A stretch of DNA of 64,000 nucleotides. It comes from Candidatus Bathyanammoxibius amoris (lineage in GTDB: Bacteria; Planctomycetota; Brocadiia; Brocadiales; Bathyanammoxibiaceae). Where the stretch lies: the NCBI GenBank assembly GCA_024451685.1, contig JAMXCW010000003.1, positions 62,001-126,000 of the forward strand. Direction: 5' to 3'. A program made the translations under genes and the position numbers. This document shows positions 52,601-61,143 of the stretch, piece by piece. The first letter of the stretch is position 1. Each line of letters starts with the position of its first letter. The notes beneath the pieces were generated by a model. It did not search any database and was not told where the DNA came from. It worked only from the letters and a program-made list of their open reading frames with translations.

Positions 52601-55198
52601 ATGAAGACCGTAGAAACAGGTCAACTGGAAAGAGAAGTTGTTGACAATATACACAGGGTAATTGCAACAACGCTCGACATAAAGGACGTCTACACCGGAA
52701 TAGTAGCTGAGCTGAGGAAACTGGTTGATTTTGACAGGGCAAGCATCGCACTTCTTGGAGATGAGAAGGACACAGCCGTTACTTATGTAATATCAGCTGA
52801 ATATAACGGTGTGGCTCTAAAAGAAGGAGAACCCTATCCGCTGAAGGGAAGCGTTCTGGAGAAGGTAATCACCACCGGGGGGCCCGTAATCGTAGAGGAT
52901 ACCGAAAATGACGAGTTCTCTACCGATAGCCTGCTGTTAAAGGAAGAGGGGATAAGGTCCCGGTTAAGTGTACCACTCAGGGCTAAGGAAAACGTTCTTG
53001 GAAGCATTAACCTCGGCAGTAAGAGGCCTGACAACTTCAGTATCACACATGCGAACCTATTGGAACAGGTCTCGCCTCAATTGGCCCTGGCCACTGAGAA
53101 CACGATACTGTTCCGAAAAATAAGAGATTCAGAAGAAAAATATAAAGACCTTTATGATAACGCCCCGGTGTTATACTGTACTTATAGCATGGACGGCACC
53201 ATACTTGATTGCAATCAGACTGCCGCCAGGTTGCTTGGTTACACAAAAGAATCCATTGTTGGTGAGAAAATAAGCCGTTTTATATTCCCTGAGGACCGGG
53301 AAAAGGCCGAAAAGACCCTGGTAGAGGGTCACGTGGACGATTTGGAACTACGAATGGTGAAGAAGGACGGCACCATAATTGACGTCAGCGTCAGCACCGC
53401 GCCTAAATATGACGTGGTTGGCAACGTTAACGGTTCAAAAATGGTTGCGAGGGACGTTACAGAGAAAAAACGGGCTGAAGATCGGCTGCTCCAGGAATCA
53501 TACAAGGTACAATCCGTTGTCGAAGCCCTGGGCATCGGGCTTTGTTTGATGAATAAGGAGCTCAATATAACTTGGGGCAATAAGAAGATATCTGAGTTGT
53601 GGGGCCTTTCGGAGTCGGTGGTGGGCATGGCGTGTCCGGCAATCTTCCAGTGCAAAGAAATTGTCTGTCCCGCGCAGAAGGCCTTCAAACGTGGAGAAGG
53701 CCGGTTTCACGACATCCAGATTCTTACCAGGGAGGGGCGGCGGAGGTACATTGAGAACATCGCTATACCGATGAAAGATACGAGGGGAGAGGTTAAAAGG
53801 GTCTTGCTCCTCTCAATGGACATCACTGACAGAGAAAAGAGGATACACCAGCTGTCGCTGTTAAGTCAGCTTAGTGACGCGCTACAGCACACCCTTAAGC
53901 TGGAGAAGGTGTTTCAACTGGTCCTCACCTGCGTGACTGCCGGTCACGCGCTCGGTTTTAACCGCGCAATGCTGTTCCTGTTGAACCGTGAGCGAGACGC
54001 TGTCTGCGGAAAGATGGCTATAGGTCCCTCGAATTTGGAGGAGGCCTACGGGGTCTGGCAGGAGATATCCAAGCACCCGACGTTTGAGGGTCTCCTGGCG
54101 GACGTAGTCGAACTCAAGCCGCTCGAATCGGAGCTTAGCACAAAGACCACACTTTTGGCCTTTCCTGTCTCGGATGACAGGGAAATAGTCGTAAGGTGTC
54201 TGAAAGAGAAGGTGCCGCAGGTAGTAGAAGATGCAAATAATGACCCCAGGGTGACTGAGGAATTCCGTAATGCCATTGATGCGAAAGAATTTGTATGTGT
54301 GCCTCTCATGGTGAAGGGTGAGGCCATAGGGGTAATTGTGGCGGATAACGTATACAGCGCTGAACCGATAACGGAGGAGCACGCACGTATCCTGAATATG
54401 TTTGCCAAGTCGGCCGCTCAGGCGATAGAGAATGCCGAGACTTATCAGGAACTCGAGGACAAGATGGCCCAGTTGACGGAGACGCAGGACAGGCTCCTGC
54501 GTGCTGAAAGACTGGCGGCCATTGGCGAGGTGGCCTCATACGTGGCCCACGAGATACGAAACCCGCTGGTTACAATCGGAGGATTTGCGCGCTCCATCAA
54601 ACGTCTTGGCTCAAACGACGAGAATATAGACACAAGCTCCAAGATCATTGTGCAGGAGGTGGGAAGACTTGAAAGGATACTTGACAACATAAGAGACTTC
54701 ACCCGGCCCGCTGCGCCGCTGAAGGCGAGAGTGCACATAAACAAATTAATAGAAGACACCCTGGCGCTGACTGATGGCTATCTCAGGGAAAAGGATGTAG
54801 TTGTGCGCAAAGAACTTGGAGACGACCTCCCCGAGACACTCGCCGACCCATCCCAGATGAAGCAGGTGTTCCTGAACCTGGTAAAGAATGCCGCGGAGTC
54901 TATGGCAGAAGGCGGTATACTAACCGTAAAGACGTACGTGGAGGAGAATTCGATTAAGATAGATTTTGCCGATACGGGAGAGGGTGTGCCTTCCGAGATA
55001 AAGGGAAAACTCTTCACACCGTTTTTCACTACTAAGACGGGCGGCACAGGTGTCGGACTTGCGATATGTCAAAAGATAGTAGACGATCACGAAGGTAAGC
55101 TCATTGTATCCAGCGCAGAAGAACGCGGGAGTGTGTTTTCCATACTGCTCCCCGTGTTGGACGCTGGGGAAGAGGTAAGAAGGGGGGATAAACAATGA
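52601..55198 (+). CDS. multi-sensor hybrid-type soluble histidine kinase
   Basis: 865 aa from the ATG at 52601 (AGGTG upstream; a TTG at 52571 is the longer option). Order: GAF (about 20-165, LVDFDRASIALLGDE), PAS (about 185-300, YDNAPVLYCTYSMDG and LLGYTKESIVGEKI), a second PAS-like unit with PAIFQCKEIVCPAQ (about 305-410), a second GAF (about 425-605, RAMLFLLN and FVCVPLMVKGEAIGVIVADN), a short coiled coil, HisKA with the phosphorylated His in VAHEIRNPLVTIGG, and HATPase with NAAESM, DTGEGV and GGTGVGLAI. No transmembrane segment, so it senses cytoplasmic signals. The stop overlaps the regulator start. Its place between glucan genes suggests control of glycogen metabolism. Confidence 0.92.
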   Translation: MKTVETGQLEREVVDNIHRVIATTLDIKDVYTGIVAELRKLVDFDRASIALLGDEKDTAVTYVISAEYNGVALKEGEPYPLKGSVLEKVITTGGPVIVEDTENDEFSTDSLLLKEEGIRSRLSVPLRAKENVLGSINLGSKRPDNFSITHANLLEQVSPQLALATENTILFRKIRDSEEKYKDLYDNAPVLYCTYSMDGTILDCNQTAARLLGYTKESIVGEKISRFIFPEDREKAEKTLVEGHVDDLELRMVKKDGTIIDVSVSTAPKYDVVGNVNGSKMVARDVTEKKRAEDRLLQESYKVQSVVEALGIGLCLMNKELNITWGNKKISELWGLSESVVGMACPAIFQCKEIVCPAQKAFKRGEGRFHDIQILTREGRRRYIENIAIPMKDTRGEVKRVLLLSMDITDREKRIHQLSLLSQLSDALQHTLKLEKVFQLVLTCVTAGHALGFNRAMLFLLNRERDAVCGKMAIGPSNLEEAYGVWQEISKHPTFEGLLADVVELKPLESELSTKTTLLAFPVSDDREIVVRCLKEKVPQVVEDANNDPRVTEEFRNAIDAKEFVCVPLMVKGEAIGVIVADNVYSAEPITEEHARILNMFAKSAAQAIENAETYQELEDKMAQLTETQDRLLRAERLAAIGEVASYVAHEIRNPLVTIGGFARSIKRLGSNDENIDTSSKIIVQEVGRLERILDNIRDFTRPAAPLKARVHINKLIEDTLALTDGYLREKDVVVRKELGDDLPETLADPSQMKQVFLNLVKNAAESMAEGGILTVKTYVEENSIKIDFADTGEGVPSEIKGKLFTPFFTTKTGGTGVGLAICQKIVDDHEGKLIVSSAEERGSVFSILLPVLDAGEEVRRGDKQ

Positions 55199-55563
55199 TA
55201 AACATCTTGGTAGTAGAGGACGACAAGAACCAATGTCTTCTTTATAGGCAGGAACTTACCGAGGAGGGCTACGACGTGGAGGTCGCCAGGGACGGTAAAG
55301 AGGCGATAACCATGGCAAGGCTCAGGTCCCCGGACCTTATAGTAATGGACATAAACATGGCCGGAATGGACGGCATTGAGGCAATGGGAAAGATTCTGGG
55401 TGAGAACAACAAGATACCCATCATCATAAATACCGCATACACAAGCTACAAGGACAACTTTATGACATGGTCCGCTGATGCGTACGTGGTAAAGTCCTCT
55501 GACCTCGTGGAGCTTAAGAATACGATTAAGGAAATACTGCAGAAAAAGAGTCGTCAAAGATAA
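55195..55563 (+). CDS. single-domain response regulator
   Basis: 122 aa, receiver domain only. VVEDDKNQCLL holds the acidic pair, LIVMDINMAGMDG the phospho-acceptor Asp, INTAYTSY the Thr/Ala switch and YVVKSSD the conserved Lys. No output domain, so it acts by protein contact, as CheY or Spo0F do. Overlaps the kinase gene by 4 bp (ATGA) and is followed 3 bp later by glgC. A direct effect on glycogen enzymes is speculation. Confidence 0.94.
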   Translation: MINILVVEDDKNQCLLYRQELTEEGYDVEVARDGKEAITMARLRSPDLIVMDINMAGMDGIEAMGKILGENNKIPIIINTAYTSYKDNFMTWSADAYVVKSSDLVELKNTIKEILQKKSRQR

Positions 55564-55566
55564 AAT

Positions 55567-56808
55567 ATGTCGATACCAGCCCCGTACACGTTCAATAAGG
55601 TGCTTGTGATTATCCTTGCGGGTGGGGAGGGGCAGAGGCTCTATCCCCTGACAAAAGACAGGGCAAAACCGGCAGTACCATTTGGCGGTGTCTACAGAAT
55701 AATAGACTTCACCCTGAGCAACTGCCTCAATTCCGGGTTCCACAAGATAGCGCTCATCACGCAGTACAAGTCTATGTCGCTGGACCGGCACGTGCGCCTG
55801 GGCTGGTGGAATCTCTTTGTCAGCGAACTGGGAGACTTCCTGGAAATCATTCCACCCCAGATGAGGATATCCCACGAATGGTACCGCGGCACCGCAGACG
55901 CCGTTTACCAGAATATATATACCCTGGAGAGGGAAAAACCCGGGGTAGTTCTGATACTCAGCGGCGACCATGTGTATAAGATGGACTACCGCAAGATGTT
56001 GGATTTCCACCTTAAGAAAGAGGCAGACGTGACGGTGTCGTGCGTAGACGTGCCCATAGAAGAAGCCTGCCGCTTCGGCATCATGGAGATTGATGAGGAA
56101 AGCAGAACAACAGGTTTTCAAGAAAAACCTTCAAGCCCCAAACCCATGCCCTCCAACCCGGACAGGGTCCTGGCCTCCATGGGCGTCTACCTCTTCAACA
56201 CAACAACCCTGGTCAGACGGATAGTTGAGGACGCCAAGACAGATTCGAGACACGATTTCGGCAGAGACGTGATACCCTCTATGATTGACAGAGACAGAAT
56301 CTACGCATATCAGTTTGAAGACGAAAATAAAAGTCCGGTGAGGTACTGGAGGGACATCGGCACCCTCGACGCCTACTGGGAGGCAAACATGGACCTCATA
56401 AGCGCCAGCCCGATATTCAATCTCTATGACACGGACTGGCCGGTGCGCACCTACCGGGAACAATTTCCGCCGTCAAAGACCGTCTACGGCGGTGAAGACG
56501 GACAGATGGGAGAGGTCGTCAACAGCCTCCTCTCGGACGGGTGCATAATAAGCGGCGCAAGGGTAGAAAACTCTGTACTTTCCCCGGACGTCAGGGTAGA
56601 AGCTAAATCCAGTATATCAGACTCTGTCATTATGGAAGGGGTGAGGGTGGACGGAAACGTAAAGATCCGCAGGGCCATAATAGACAAAGGCGTACACGTC
56701 CCCGAAGGGACGGTTATCGGTTATGACCACGAAACGGACAGAAGCCACTTCACCGTGACGGAGAATGGAGTAGTTGTGGTCCCGAAGCAAATTACTATAA
56801 TAGAATAA
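55567..56808 (+). CDS. glgC: glucose-1-phosphate adenylyltransferase
   Basis: Makes ADP-glucose for GlgA. 413 aa. LAGGEGQRLYPLTKDRAKPAVPFGG is the nucleotide loop, and WYRGTADAVYQN, LSGDHVYKMDY and EKP (in FQEKPSSPKP) are catalytic landmarks. The C-terminal left-handed helix part has VENSVLSPDVRVE and VIMEGVRVDG. The start is 3 bp after the response regulator stop. Regulation by allosteric effectors is usual for the family. Confidence 0.96.
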   Translation: MSIPAPYTFNKVLVIILAGGEGQRLYPLTKDRAKPAVPFGGVYRIIDFTLSNCLNSGFHKIALITQYKSMSLDRHVRLGWWNLFVSELGDFLEIIPPQMRISHEWYRGTADAVYQNIYTLEREKPGVVLILSGDHVYKMDYRKMLDFHLKKEADVTVSCVDVPIEEACRFGIMEIDEESRTTGFQEKPSSPKPMPSNPDRVLASMGVYLFNTTTLVRRIVEDAKTDSRHDFGRDVIPSMIDRDRIYAYQFEDENKSPVRYWRDIGTLDAYWEANMDLISASPIFNLYDTDWPVRTYREQFPPSKTVYGGEDGQMGEVVNSLLSDGCIISGARVENSVLSPDVRVEAKSSISDSVIMEGVRVDGNVKIRRAIIDKGVHVPEGTVIGYDHETDRSHFTVTENGVVVVPKQITIIE

Positions 56809-56839
56809 ACACAACACGCAGGAGAAAAGGACCAGCGAC

Positions 56840-57319
56840 ATGAAACGATGCTCTCTTATGACAGTAACTCTGTTGTGCCTGATGGTTTGCTTTCCATCTT
56901 GTGAATGGTCGTGCTACGCGCCAGGCGAAAAACCTTCGGGCGAATACGGAGGCGTCTCTCCATCCGAAGAACGCGAGGCCTTGGAAAAGGCGACCGACAG
57001 TGAACTAAAGGACGTCATGAAGGCATCCGCAAAATATATGAAGAACCTGGAGGCATCGATGGAGAACGGTAACTGGCCTGCCACGAGGGTGTCCGCCAAG
57101 AAACTGGAAGACCTCATCGGAAAGCGCTGCGTGAACCTGTACGTAAAGGTCCATGGACGAGTATCGAGAAAGTTTACCGACATAAGCAAGGACTTCAACG
57201 AGCATGTGCTTAAACTGCTTAACGCCGAGCGGTACAACAAATACGAACTGGCCAGAACCCAGTTCGAAAACATGAAGCTCGACTGCGACAACTGCCATGA
57301 TAAGTTCAGAGAGGAGTGA
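56840..57319 (+). CDS. cytochrome c'-like exported monohaem protein (copy 1)
   Basis: 159 aa. A signal sequence (MTVTLLCLMVCFPSC) may be lipid-anchored at the last Cys. Helical mature part with ELKDVMKASAKYMKNLEASMENGNWPATRVSAKKLEDLIGKRC, then the C-terminal haem site CDNCH (149-153). Four-helix bundle with C-terminal CxxCH is the cytochrome c'/c556 layout, although the length and lack of an N-terminal Met ligand make the subtype uncertain. Paralogous to the next gene. Likely a periplasmic electron or NO carrier. Follows glgC by 31 bp without functional link. Confidence 0.7.
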   Translation: MKRCSLMTVTLLCLMVCFPSCEWSCYAPGEKPSGEYGGVSPSEEREALEKATDSELKDVMKASAKYMKNLEASMENGNWPATRVSAKKLEDLIGKRCVNLYVKVHGRVSRKFTDISKDFNEHVLKLLNAERYNKYELARTQFENMKLDCDNCHDKFREE

Positions 57320-57489
57320 CAGTAGTTTCTCAAACGACGGGCTCCCTGCGGGTCCGTCTAGCGGTCAGAACGCAAGAGGATATCGACGCGGTTTTTTGCC
57401 GGTTGCCGGATTCATAAGGCGCAGGCGGCTTGTGATAAATACCGAGACGACTACACAAAGGAGAGTGGGGCAACCTCCCCCGGAGTAGA

Positions 57490-58065
57490 ATGAAGAAATC
57501 TCTTTATCTTGGTCTGATGCTGCTGTTGTTTATCTCAGTCAACACCGTTTCCTGTGAGAGGGCGGAGGAGGAGCCGGAAGAAGAGACTATGGTGGCGCTC
57601 ATGGAAGAGGAAGAAGAATTCTTCGGAGAAAAAATACCCGCACTTGAAGAGTGGGCGGAGCAGGAATGGGAGGAGAGGGCGCCGGTAGAAGAAGAGGAGG
57701 GGGAAGAGCCCGTAGAGCTTGAGACCCCGGGGGGCCTCAAAGAGGCCATGGCGGCCACCTCGCGCGCCATGAGACGGCTCAGCCGGAGTGTAAAGAAGGA
57801 TAACTGGGAAGGGATAAAGGATTCCGGAAAACAGGTAGAAGACCTGATTGCCGGCCGGTGCGTCACACTGTACTTCAAACAACACCCTTCAGGGGTGCCC
57901 ACGGAATTTATCATCATCGGAGACCGTTTCAGGGCCGCGATACAATCCCTCGTCAGGGGGGCAAAGGGACGTAATTCCGACGACGTGCTTCGCGAGTTCT
58001 TTGTAGTAAAAGGGACCTGCAAGGACTGCCACAAACTCTTCAAAGAGAAGGACGAGGAGGAATAA
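57490..58065 (+). CDS. cytochrome c'-like exported monohaem lipoprotein (copy 2)
   Basis: 191 aa. Signal with lipobox TVSC (Cys22). An acidic, Glu-rich linker (residues 23-75) precedes the helical domain LKEAMAATSRAMRRLSRSVKKDNWEGIKDSGKQVEDLIAGRC, parallel to copy 1, and ends in haem site CKDCH (177-181). The Glu-rich linker is absent from copy 1 and may act as a spacer from the membrane. GGAG precedes the ATG. The 170-bp gap upstream is GC-rich and has a small hairpin (GGGG / CCCC) close to the ribosome binding site. Confidence 0.7.
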   Translation: MKKSLYLGLMLLLFISVNTVSCERAEEEPEEETMVALMEEEEEFFGEKIPALEEWAEQEWEERAPVEEEEGEEPVELETPGGLKEAMAATSRAMRRLSRSVKKDNWEGIKDSGKQVEDLIAGRCVTLYFKQHPSGVPTEFIIIGDRFRAAIQSLVRGAKGRNSDDVLREFFVVKGTCKDCHKLFKEKDEEE

Positions 58066-58390
58066 CGCCCGGCAGTAACATTTGTAGTGGCAGAGCTTAC
58101 TCTGCTTTCATGTAGTGGCAGAGCTTGCTCTGCATAGTGTCGAGCAAGTCATGCCTTAGGCAGACATGCCTATGGCACGGCTTGACCACTACACAGTCGG
58201 TGGGGCAGGTCTTGGTAATCCTTCGCCGAGGGCTACGGACACCTCGCGCCTGGCCGAATGAAAGTGTCCGGCACCCCTCTGATTTCCATTCTGAAGTCAA
58301 AAGGGGAATATGGGTTCAGTACATACACTAAAGCCCGCGTAAGAATTTTCTGAAGGCACACCAGCAAAGAGGGCTATATATTCATGCTAA
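58066..58390. other. intergenic gap of palindromic repeats
   Basis: 325 bp without a gene between the c'-like gene and the convergent nuclease. Two direct copies of a palindrome with GTAGTGG head lie at 58084-58105 and 58112-58133, and an inverted, diverged copy with CCACTAC end at 58150-58198. The rest (58200-58390) shows nothing clear. It marks the left edge of the AT-rich segment. Confidence 0.5.
58084..58133 (+). repeat. two copies of a GTAGTGG-headed palindromic element
   Basis: GTAGTGGCAGAGCTTACTCTGC (22 bases; arms GCAGAG and CTCTGC) and a copy differing at one base, spaced by 6 bp. Related elements lie at 15962-16003 and 61252-61389. Confidence 0.65.
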
Positions 58391-59140
58391 TTAGTCGTCT
58401 GCACTTGTATGTCCCGTACGGCTCAAGTGTATTATCCCATTCATGTTTATCAAATCGATTGGCTTATGTTTTGCAAACTGTTTAACACCTTTCGTAAAAC
58501 CAGAAGTGCAAGCTAATATAGCCCTTTTAGCCTTTGCGTGTTTCATTGCACCGTATAGGTCTCTTACTACAGCAGGGCCAACTGGGTTCTTGTGAACCTT
58601 ACATTGTACAATAACCTTATGCCAACCTTTATGTGCAATAATATCAACCCCTCCATCACCTGAGCCTTTAGCTACTTTTTCAATGTTGTAGCCGTTTCTG
58701 CTCAATACAGATGCAAATTCATGTTCAAACTGTTTACCAGTTAGAGACCCCCAAAATTCAGTCTGTGTCCTAGTGAACCACGCATCAAACTTATCCTTAG
58801 CTTTTTTGTACTCCCTAAATGTCTTAATATGCTTATTGAATAATGGCAGAGTATGATGATAAATGAGTGCGACAAACAATGACACGATAAGCCCACATGA
58901 CGCACCAATTAGAGCCATAAACCCCCCACCAAGTAATGCCATTAATATGTGCCCCGCTTCCACTGCGTGAAAAGGTGTGCCCAAAGGAACTACGAATGTG
59001 AATGCTTGGATTACTCCTAGAACTGCTCCTAGAATTATTACAGTTTTAAAAATCCAATATACAGTTTCTTCTTCATACTTCTTACAGCTACGAATATCCT
59101 CTTTCGTTAGGCCGTAATCTTCTAGTGTTGGTTCTTTCAT
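58391..59140 (-). CDS. membrane-anchored Mrr-type restriction endonuclease
   Basis: 249 aa from the ATG at 59140 (a GTG at 59161 is possible). Two hydrophobic segments near the N-terminus (about 28-50 and 60-92) predict a membrane hairpin. A cytosolic linker and then a PD-(D/E)xK nuclease of the Mrr_cat type follow: GKQFEHEFASVL, GSGDGGVDIIAHKG (catalytic Asp) and VIVQCKVHK (QxK). The usual target is foreign or methylated DNA. AT-rich codon use differs from the surrounding core genes. It is oriented opposite to the pentapeptide gene, with about 220 bp between starts. Confidence 0.82.
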   Translation of the reverse strand: MKEPTLEDYGLTKEDIRSCKKYEEETVYWIFKTVIILGAVLGVIQAFTFVVPLGTPFHAVEAGHILMALLGGGFMALIGASCGLIVSLFVALIYHHTLPLFNKHIKTFREYKKAKDKFDAWFTRTQTEFWGSLTGKQFEHEFASVLSRNGYNIEKVAKGSGDGGVDIIAHKGWHKVIVQCKVHKNPVGPAVVRDLYGAMKHAKAKRAILACTSGFTKGVKQFAKHKPIDLINMNGIIHLSRTGHTSADD

Positions 59141-59202
59141 AATCGTACTCAGTAAGGGCACTAAGCAACAGAATAATAAGGTGTACTTCTTAGGTAGGCT
59201 CC

Positions 59203-59245
59203 TCTAGTGGGGAAATCTACTACTAGCCGGACGCGTTGTCAAGCC
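59203..59245 (+). repeat. left copy of 43-bp flanking direct repeat
   Basis: Gap-free alignment with 60887-60929, 36 of 43 bases identical, ends TCTAGTGGG and TTGTCAAGCC. The pair brackets the pentapeptide gene. Confidence 0.7.
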
Positions 59246-59269
59246 CCCCCTCACAAATGGTCTAGTCTC

Positions 59270-59298
59270 TATACATTCTCCTTATAGCACACTATAAT
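59270..59298 (+). promoter_or_regulatory. promoter-like sequence for the pentapeptide gene
   Basis: TATACA (59270-59275), 17 nt, TATAAT (59293-59298). A perfect -10 and a four-of-six -35. Leader of about 55 nt to the ATG at 59361. Confidence 0.45.
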
Positions 59299-59360
59299 AT
59301 GCCAATCTACCTCAGGTGGACTGACTAATAATCCTTTCGGGTCTTAGAGGGGCAAAGGAC

Positions 59361-60881
59361 ATGGCAGATAATGGGTGCAAATGGGAACCACCTTTTCCCT
59401 GGAGAGATTATGCTAAATGTAGCGAACCACCCCTTCTAAACGACCCCAAGGGCTACTGTCTCCTCCACTCTGAAGACGAGGATAAAGATACTCAAGCATT
59501 CATAAAAAGAGTGAAGGAGAAGATAGAGACTGAAAATAACACAATAGACCTCCGAGGTTGTTTCTTTCCCATAGTTTTTGACTCCTGGCCCTTTAAAAAA
59601 TCAATATTCCCCGAGAAACCTACACTTTTCAACTGGGCAACATTCGCGGAGGGGGTAATTTTAGCCGCAACCACATTCAATGGAGAAACGCACTTTAGCG
59701 GAGCTAAGTTCCTGAAGAAGGCTACGTTCAGAAATGCTATATTTAAAGGAGTGACTGAATTCAGCGATGCCACATTTGAGAAGGGAGCAGATTTCATAAA
59801 TGCTAAGTTCCTGAGTTCTGTGGAGTTCTCTAAAACTACTTTTAAAGGTGAACTAACGAGCTTTAGGGGGGCTGCCTTTGAAGATGTAGACTTTAAGACT
59901 ACACAATTTCTAGCTAAGCAGGTTTCGTTTACCGATACTATCTTTTATGGAAGTACCAATTTTGATAATTCTCATTTCGATAACCAAGTGTATTTTATAC
60001 GAACTACGTTTTATGGAACCCATGAAATAGTCAAATATAAGTTACCGTTTCTAGAATTCCCAGAACCACTCGAAGATAAAATATCTTACCATCATCACAC
60101 TGGTCTTTTCATTTTCAAAGGAGTTATGTCTGGACAAGAAAAGACTCAATTATTAAACCTGTCAGAAGACAAGTTATATGGGAAGACTATAGAGAAGCTT
60201 TCGAACAAGCCTCCAGAAAAACTCCGTAGGTTTTTCTGGGTCGAATTCCCGAGGACGTACAAACAGGCAGTGTTTGCGGATACTGACCTAAGTAAGTCTA
60301 GCTTCCTCAATTCAAACATAGACAAGGTGGACTTCAGGTACTGCAAATTTGTGGAAAATGGAGGAAGGCTAAACGTTTTAAAAGACGAACGTGATGCCGA
60401 TATTGAGGTACAAAAGGATCCTAAAAACAAGAAAGTCAGGGAAAAACAGTATGAGCCGGTACGACGACTCTATTTGGAATTAAAGAAAAACTTTGAAGAC
60501 AAAAAAGACTGGAACAGGGCTGGAGATTTTCACTTTGGGGAGATGGAGTGCGGACGGAAAATGTACGGGTGGTCAATCGTGGAAGGTGTCTTGTTTAACC
60601 TATATTTTTGGGCAAGCGGCTACGGCGAGAGACCACTAAGGGCATTAGGAGTATTTCTAATACTCGTGTTTCTTGTATTCCCGTTGCTTTATTGCCTTTC
60701 GGGGGATGGTTGCTTCTTCCAAAGTATGTGGAACAGCCTAATGGTTACTTCATTTGGTAGGGTTGCTAAGCCAGAAATTACGAGCTATTTGGGGCCAATC
60801 ATTTGGCTGATTGAAATAATAGTTTGTCCCACCCAGTTCGCTCTCTTTGCCCTAGCCCTGAGGAGGAAGGTGAAGAGGTAA
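59361..60881 (+). CDS. pentapeptide-repeat protein with C-terminal two-helix pore domain
   Basis: 506 aa. The N-terminus has a likely zinc knuckle (Cys6, Cys20, Cys33, His36; last part GYCLLHSEDED). Residues about 85-220 are pentapeptide repeats of the A(N/T)F type (ATFAEGVILAATTFNGETHF, then AKF, ATF and so on), which fold as a right-handed beta-helix. A charged region with QYEPVRRLYLELKKNFEDKKDWNRAGDFHFGEME precedes two C-terminal membrane helices around 435-460 and 480-500, with MVTSFGRV between them at the place of a K-channel filter (which normally has TxGxG). Such proteins resemble pentapeptide fusions to Ion_trans_2 domains. AT-rich and flanked by 43-bp repeats, so probably acquired. 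Confidence 0.75.
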   Translation: MADNGCKWEPPFPWRDYAKCSEPPLLNDPKGYCLLHSEDEDKDTQAFIKRVKEKIETENNTIDLRGCFFPIVFDSWPFKKSIFPEKPTLFNWATFAEGVILAATTFNGETHFSGAKFLKKATFRNAIFKGVTEFSDATFEKGADFINAKFLSSVEFSKTTFKGELTSFRGAAFEDVDFKTTQFLAKQVSFTDTIFYGSTNFDNSHFDNQVYFIRTTFYGTHEIVKYKLPFLEFPEPLEDKISYHHHTGLFIFKGVMSGQEKTQLLNLSEDKLYGKTIEKLSNKPPEKLRRFFWVEFPRTYKQAVFADTDLSKSSFLNSNIDKVDFRYCKFVENGGRLNVLKDERDADIEVQKDPKNKKVREKQYEPVRRLYLELKKNFEDKKDWNRAGDFHFGEMECGRKMYGWSIVEGVLFNLYFWASGYGERPLRALGVFLILVFLVFPLLYCLSGDGCFFQSMWNSLMVTSFGRVAKPEITSYLGPIIWLIEIIVCPTQFALFALALRRKVKR

Positions 60882-60886
60882 GATTG

Positions 60887-60929
60887 TCTAGTGGGCAAAT
60901 CTACAACTTGCCAGAAGGCTTGTCAAGCC
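60887..60929 (+). repeat. right copy of 43-bp flanking direct repeat
   Basis: Starts 5 bp after the pentapeptide stop codon. Pair of 59203-59245. Confidence 0.7.
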
Positions 60930-61046
60930 TAATGGCTTTGGTAACCAATAGGTGTCCATGACAACTCAGGATGAACTGTTGACAGTCTGTTGACGGTAAA
61001 ATCTTTTGTTGTTGTCTGCCTAACCCTTTGAGACATAAAGATGTAA

Positions 61047-61143
61047 TGGCGGGAATGTGTGGGAGTCGAACCCACCTATCCGCTTATGAGGCGGACAAAC
61101 CGGATTTGAAGTCCGTCGGGACCACCGGGCCCCATCCATTCCC
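61047..61143 (-). tRNA. selC: tRNA-Sec (anticodon TCA)
   Basis: 97 nt on the minus strand including an encoded CCA. Acceptor GGGAATG pairs with CATTCCC, discriminator G. The D stem is the 6-bp Sec type (GGGGCC / GGTCCC, with one G-U) closed by a 4-nt loop. Anticodon loop CTTCAAA gives anticodon TCA (61107-61109 on plus). The long variable arm is TCCGC / GCGGA, the T arm GTGGG-TTCGACT-CCCAC. The eighth acceptor pair would be G-A, a slight irregularity. It reads UGA as selenocysteine, matching selD at 14843. Its 3' end faces the AT-rich segment. Confidence 0.95.

Noticed and set aside
55087-56121. Minus-strand ORF of 344 aa opposite the kinase end, response regulator and glgC.
   Set aside because: Spans three well-supported genes in antisense and has no family signature.
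58300-58400. A second copy of the tRNA-Sec 3' end as an attachment site for the candidate island.
   Set aside because: No stretch matching the T arm or acceptor sequence (GGGAGTCGAACCC) could be found at the left edge by reading.
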